Part shown: positions 60,607-64,000 of the stretch, piece after piece
Position numbering within the stretch: the stretch's first letter is position 1
Layout: every line of letters begins with the position of its first letter
NCBI RefSeq assembly: GCF_000686905.1
Contig: NZ_JMLW01000005.1
Span: 62,001 to 126,000, forward strand
Length of the DNA: 64,000 nt
Direction: 5' to 3'
From: Marinospirillum insulare DSM 21763
GTDB taxonomy: Bacteria > Pseudomonadota > Gammaproteobacteria > Pseudomonadales > Halomonadaceae
Position numbers and translations under genes: made by a program
Notes under the pieces: generated by a model
What the model was told of the DNA's origin: nothing
The model's database searches: none
The model's input: only the letters and a program-made list of their open reading frames with translations

Positions 60607-60720
60607 CTTAAAGCCTAGCTACTCGTATAACCGCCAAGGATGGCAAAAACTGCATTTCCGCCATCCTTGGCGGTCAGACGTACTTGCAACGACCTAACAA
60701 AACAGCAGCTAGGCTTTTAA
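60607..60720. repeat. Nested inverted-repeat element of about 114 nt
   Basis: Outer arms AAAGCCTAGCT (60610-60620) and AGCTAGGCTTT (60707-60717) are perfect over 11 bp and extend by three more pairs past a one-base bulge. Inside is a second stem: 60630-60644 pairs perfectly with 60660-60674 (15 bp). It extends outward to 60624 and 60680 with two mismatches and has a 15-nt loop. It could be a palindromic intergenic repeat, a MITE-like remnant or a structured terminator; no other copy was seen in this window. Confidence 0.65.
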
Positions 60721-60729
60721 GTCTCTAAA

Positions 60730-61920
60730 CTAAAAGGTATCAGCCGGCACTAGCACTTCACCTTGCATAATTCTTCTAGCACTGCGGCTCATCACTGCTT
60801 TGGTGGCTTGCCATTGGCCGTCTACTAGCTTAGCTTCCGCACCTACTTTTAAGGTACCTGAAGCATGGCCAAAAGTTACACTGCTGCGCTCACCACCACC
60901 GGCGGCTAGGTTTACTAAGGTGCCTGGTATAGCAGCTGCTGTAGCTATGGCAACCGAAGCTGTACCCATCATGGCGTGGTGCAGTTTACCCATAGACAAA
61001 GCCCTTACACACAGGTCAATATCTTCAGTCTTAAGTTGTTTACCGCTTGAAGTGGTATAACCCTTAGCTGGAGCTACAAAAGAGATCTTTGGCGTATGCT
61101 GGCGATTAGCCGCTTCTTCTGGGCTGGCAATCAAACCCATTTTAACAGCACCGTAAGCACGAATTTTTTCAAACCAAGCTAATACTTCTGGCTTAGTATT
61201 AATGTCACCTTGCAACTCAGTCGCTGTATAACCTAGTTCGCTGGCATTTAAAAACATGGTTGGAATACCCGCACTTATAAACGTGGCTTTAAAAGTGCCA
61301 ATATCAGGTACTTCCAAGTCATCAACTAAATTACCCGTAGGGAACATAGAACCACTGGCATCAGCTGGGTCTAAAAACTCTACAACGACTTCAGCAGCAG
61401 GAAAGGCAACGCCATCTAAATAGAAGTCGCCCATTTCTTGTACCTGGCCATTTTTCATGGGTATATGCGCAACAATGGTCTTTTGAATGTTTTTTTGCCA
61501 AATATTCACTGTGCAAATACCATTTTCAGGCACTTTATCGGCACTAACTAAACCTTGGGCTATCGCAAAACTACCCACGGCTGCGGTTAAGTTACCGCAG
61601 TTGCCACTGTAATCAACAAAAGCTTTGTCGATAGCAATTTGGCAAAAAGTATAATCTACATCGTGGCCTTCTTTAGTAGCCGGCCCTACCAGAACCACTT
61701 TACTGGTGCTGGAAGTCGCGCCGCCCATACCATCTATCTGCTGCCCGTAAGGGTCTGGGCTACCAGTGATTCTAAGCAGCAGTTGGTCGCGTGCTTTACC
61801 CGGCTGCTGGGCTGCAGCTGGCAGGTTTTTTTCGTTAATAAAAGTACCCTTAGAAGTACCGCCACGCATATAGGTAGCCGCAACACTAATTTGTGGCTGG
61901 CTTAAGTCTGTTTGGCTCAT
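60730..61920 (-). CDS. prpF: 2-methylaconitate cis-trans isomerase PrpF
   Basis: Works with AcnD in the 2-methylcitrate cycle, isomerising trans-2-methylaconitate for propionate breakdown. The protein has 396 residues. AATYMRGGTSKGTFI opens the first half; GQQIDGMGGATSSTSKVV and FVDYSGNCGNLTAAVGSFA are family motifs, and the second half has GMLHHAMMGTASVA-like sequence (here GKLHHAMMGTAS) and GERSSVTFGHASGTL. AGGTGA precedes the ATG. It follows acnD on the same strand, with a hairpin in between. Confidence 0.94.
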   Translation of the reverse strand: MSQTDLSQPQISVAATYMRGGTSKGTFINEKNLPAAAQQPGKARDQLLLRITGSPDPYGQQIDGMGGATSSTSKVVLVGPATKEGHDVDYTFCQIAIDKAFVDYSGNCGNLTAAVGSFAIAQGLVSADKVPENGICTVNIWQKNIQKTIVAHIPMKNGQVQEMGDFYLDGVAFPAAEVVVEFLDPADASGSMFPTGNLVDDLEVPDIGTFKATFISAGIPTMFLNASELGYTATELQGDINTKPEVLAWFEKIRAYGAVKMGLIASPEEAANRQHTPKISFVAPAKGYTTSSGKQLKTEDIDLCVRALSMGKLHHAMMGTASVAIATAAAIPGTLVNLAAGGGERSSVTFGHASGTLKVGAEAKLVDGQWQATKAVMSRSARRIMQGEVLVPADTF

Positions 61921-61950
61921 AAATCACCTTGTATAAAAAACTGGCTTAGA

Positions 61951-61981
61951 AATAAAAAAGGCAGGCACTAAGCCTGCCTTT
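61951..61981 (-). terminator. Intrinsic terminator-like hairpin between acnD and prpF
   Basis: AAAGGCAGGC and GCCTGCCTTT form a perfect 10-bp stem with a 5-nt loop. On the minus strand it is followed by TTTTTTATT. It begins about 27 nt past the acnD stop and ends 31 nt before the prpF ATG. Confidence 0.82.
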
Positions 61982-62007
61982 ATCGACATCCATTAACTCA
62001 TTAGCAA

Positions 62008-63999
62008 TTAAGCTTCAGATGCTAAAAAGTCTTGTGCAAAACGCTGTAAAACACCGCCTGCATTATAAACATCAACTTCTGTCGCTGTGTCTAAACGGCA
62101 GTGCATAGGTACTTTTACCTGCTCACCATTTTTACGGTTAATCACTAGCGTCATCATGCCACGCGCTTTTAATTCACCTTCAACATCGTAGGTTTCAGTA
62201 CCGTCTAGGCCTAAAGTTTTGCGTGTTGTACCTTCTTCAAACTGCAAAGGTAAAACACCCATACCAATAAGGTTAGTACGGTGAATACGCTCAAAACCTT
62301 CAGCGGCAATCACTTCAACACCTGCTAAGCGAACACCTTTAGCTGCCCAGTCGCGTGAAGAGCCCTGACCATAGTCAGCGCCTGCCACAATAATCAGCGG
62401 CTGCTTACGCTCCATGTAGGTTTCAATGGCTTCCCACATGCGTGTCACTTCGCCTTCAGGCTCTATACGCGCTAGAGAACCCTGCTTAACCTCACCATCA
62501 ACTACTGCCATTTCGTTAATGAGCTTAGGGTTAGCAAAAGTAGCACGCTGTGCGGTTAAGTGGTCGCCACGGTGGGTTGCATAGGAGTTAAAATCTTCTT
62601 CTGGCAAGCCCATCTTATGTAGGTATTCACCCGCTGCTGAATCCATCAAAATGGCATTAGAAGGTGACAAGTGGTCGGTGGTGATATTGTCAGGCAATAA
62701 AGCTAGAGGACGCATACCCTTCATGGTGCGCTCGCCAGCTAAAGCACCTTCCCAATAAGGTGGACGACGAATGTAGGTAGACTTAGGACGCCAGTCATAC
62801 AAAGGACTCGCAGCAGCTTCGCCCTTGTCTAGATCAAACATCGGAATGTAAATGGTATTAAACTGCTCAGGTTTTACACTCGAAGTAACTAGCGCATCAA
62901 TTTCTGCATCAGAAGGCCAGATATCTTTTAAGGTAATTGGATTACCGTCTTTATCTGTACCTAGTACATCTTTTTCAATATCAAAACGTATGGTACCCGC
63001 AATTGCGTAAGCCACCACTAGAGGTGGTGAAGCTAAGAAAGCTTGCTTAGCATAAGGGTGAATACGGCCATCAAAGTTACGGTTACCCGAAAGTACAGCG
63101 GTAGCGTAAAGGTCACGGTCAATAATTTCTTGTTGAATAACTGGGTCTAAGGCACCCGACATACCATTACAGGTTGTACAGGCATAACCCACCACACCAA
63201 AGCCTAATTTTTCTAATTCGGTCATTAGGTTGGCTTCTCTTAAGTAAAGATCAATTACTTTAGAGCCGGGTGCAAAAGAAGTTTTAACCCAAGGCTTACG
63301 AACCAAACCTAGCTCGTTAGCTTTTTTGGCAATTAAACCCGCAGCCACTACGTTGCGTGGGTTAGACGTGTTAGTACAGCTAGTAATTGCTGCAATAATC
63401 ACCGCACCATCAGGCATTAAACCCTCTGCTTCTTGCTGCTTAGCTAGGGTTAAATCACCTGCAATGCCTTTGCTAGCTAGGTCGCTAGTAGAAACTCGTG
63501 CATGAGGGTTAGAAGGACCAGCCATAGTACGATCCACACTGGATAGATCGAACTTTAATACACGTGGGTATTCAACTTTTTTCAAGCTGTCTGCCCATAA
63601 GCCAGTGGCTTTAGCGTAGTTTTCTACTAAAGCTACCTGCTCAGGTTCACGACCGGTTAGCTTTAAGTAGTCAAGGGTTTGATCATCAATGTAGAACATA
63701 CCCGCTGTTGCGCCGTATTCAGGAGTCATATTAGAAATGGTGGCACGGTCACCAATGGTTAGGCTTTCAGCACCTTCACCAAAGAACTCTAAGTAAGCAC
63801 CCACTACACGTTCTTTACGCAAAAATTCAGTAATAGCTAAAACAATGTCGGTTGCAGTAATGCCAGGCTGACGCTTGCCCACTAGCTCTACACCAACAAT
63901 ATCAGGCAGGCGCATCATCGAAGGCAAACCTAGCATCACGGTTTCTGCTTCTAAACCACCCACACCTATGGCAAGCACACCTAGTGCATCAACGTGAGG
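62008..63999 (-). CDS. acnD: Fe/S-dependent 2-methylisocitrate dehydratase AcnD, partial (5' end beyond the right edge)
   Basis: Aconitase-family enzyme that dehydrates 2-methylcitrate to trans-2-methylaconitate. The visible 663 or so residues are open to the window edge, so the true start lies outside. [4Fe-4S] ligands appear in AAITSCTNTSNPRN and VGYACTTCNGMSG. VDALGVLAIGVGGLEAE, GDNITTDHLSPS-like sequence (here PDNITTDHLSPSNAIL) and GADYGQGSSRDWAAKG are conserved aconitase motifs. prpF directly downstream identifies it as AcnD rather than AcnA. prpB, prpC and prpR would be expected beyond the edge. Confidence 0.92.
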   Translation of the reverse strand, partial: PHVDALGVLAIGVGGLEAETVMLGLPSMMRLPDIVGVELVGKRQPGITATDIVLAITEFLRKERVVGAYLEFFGEGAESLTIGDRATISNMTPEYGATAGMFYIDDQTLDYLKLTGREPEQVALVENYAKATGLWADSLKKVEYPRVLKFDLSSVDRTMAGPSNPHARVSTSDLASKGIAGDLTLAKQQEAEGLMPDGAVIIAAITSCTNTSNPRNVVAAGLIAKKANELGLVRKPWVKTSFAPGSKVIDLYLREANLMTELEKLGFGVVGYACTTCNGMSGALDPVIQQEIIDRDLYATAVLSGNRNFDGRIHPYAKQAFLASPPLVVAYAIAGTIRFDIEKDVLGTDKDGNPITLKDIWPSDAEIDALVTSSVKPEQFNTIYIPMFDLDKGEAAASPLYDWRPKSTYIRRPPYWEGALAGERTMKGMRPLALLPDNITTDHLSPSNAILMDSAAGEYLHKMGLPEEDFNSYATHRGDHLTAQRATFANPKLINEMAVVDGEVKQGSLARIEPEGEVTRMWEAIETYMERKQPLIIVAGADYGQGSSRDWAAKGVRLAGVEVIAAEGFERIHRTNLIGMGVLPLQFEEGTTRKTLGLDGTETYDVEGELKARGMMTLVINRKNGEQVKVPMHCRLDTATEVDVYNAGGVLQRFAQDFLASEA

Positions 64000-64000
64000 G

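Larger units (their letters stand above)
60347..60729. other. 383-nt gap with a dehydrogenase-like remnant and palindromes
   Basis: This gap has no intact gene. It holds a perfect 14-nt palindrome, CTAAGTATACTTAG (60355-60368), just after the beta-barrel gene. It also holds a broken reading frame (60455-60598) and a nested inverted-repeat element (60607-60720). No convincing terminator T run follows any of these hairpins. Confidence 0.7.

Overview
The window is a stretch of gammaproteobacterial core genome of moderate-to-low G+C. The gene order closely resembles Pseudomonas and its relatives: hflD-purB-roxA-GNAT-aceA; the dcw cluster ending in lpxC, followed by an M23 peptidase, secA, argJ and mutT-thiE; rnpB-rsmI-lpoA-yraN-gmhA-sspBA-petABC-rplM/rpsI-zapE-zapG-nif3-algW-hisDG-murA-ibaG-mlaBCDEF-kdsDC-lptCAB-rpoN-hpf-ptsN-rapZ-ptsO. 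A MvaT-type H-NS protein, a Pseudomonas-type 534-residue isocitrate lyase, short-form HisG and the PTS-Ntr cluster point the same way. A Pseudomonadales-type bacterium is the best guess; I do not name a genus.

Layout. 1-7.2 kb: end of hflD, purB, roxA, a GNAT protein, aceA, a mvaT-like gene on the minus strand, then coaE-yacG. 7.2-13.2 kb (minus): Nudix/ThiE fusion, argJ, secA and an M23 peptidase, with a dciA-like gene (plus) facing away from the peptidase. 13.8-31.3 kb (minus): an almost complete division and cell-wall (dcw) cluster from rsmH to ftsZ plus lpxC. It supplies peptidoglycan precursors (MurE, MurF, MurD, MurC, DdlB), lipid-linked steps (MraY, MurG), septal synthesis (FtsI, FtsW) and divisome assembly (FtsL, FtsQ, FtsA, FtsZ). 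No mraZ is present; RNase P RNA lies immediately upstream of rsmH. 31.8-41.9 kb: rsmI, then plus-strand lpoA-yraN-gmhA, then minus-strand sspAB, the cytochrome bc1 operon petABC, rplM-rpsI and zapE. 42-51.4 kb: zapG and algW (plus), and nif3, hisGD, murA, ibaG and the Mla lipid-transport operon (minus). 51.5-59.2 kb (plus): Kdo synthesis (kdsD, kdsC), LPS export (lptC, lptA, lptB), rpoN, hpf, PTS-Ntr (ptsN, rapZ, ptsO) and darP.

The only clearly accessory stretch is 59.2-60.7 kb: an AT-rich pair encoding a DUF2846 lipoprotein and a small outer-membrane beta-barrel protein, a 3'-truncated fragment resembling a short-chain dehydrogenase, and a nested inverted-repeat element. After it come prpF and the 3' part of acnD (minus) from the 2-methylcitrate cycle; acnD runs off the right edge.

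No tRNA, rRNA, CRISPR array, prophage, recognizable transposase or defence system was seen. I did not find a convincing previously undescribed system. The best leads are the accessory gap at 59.2-60.7 kb, the rnpB-rsmH junction without mraZ, and a hairpin inside the prp operon.
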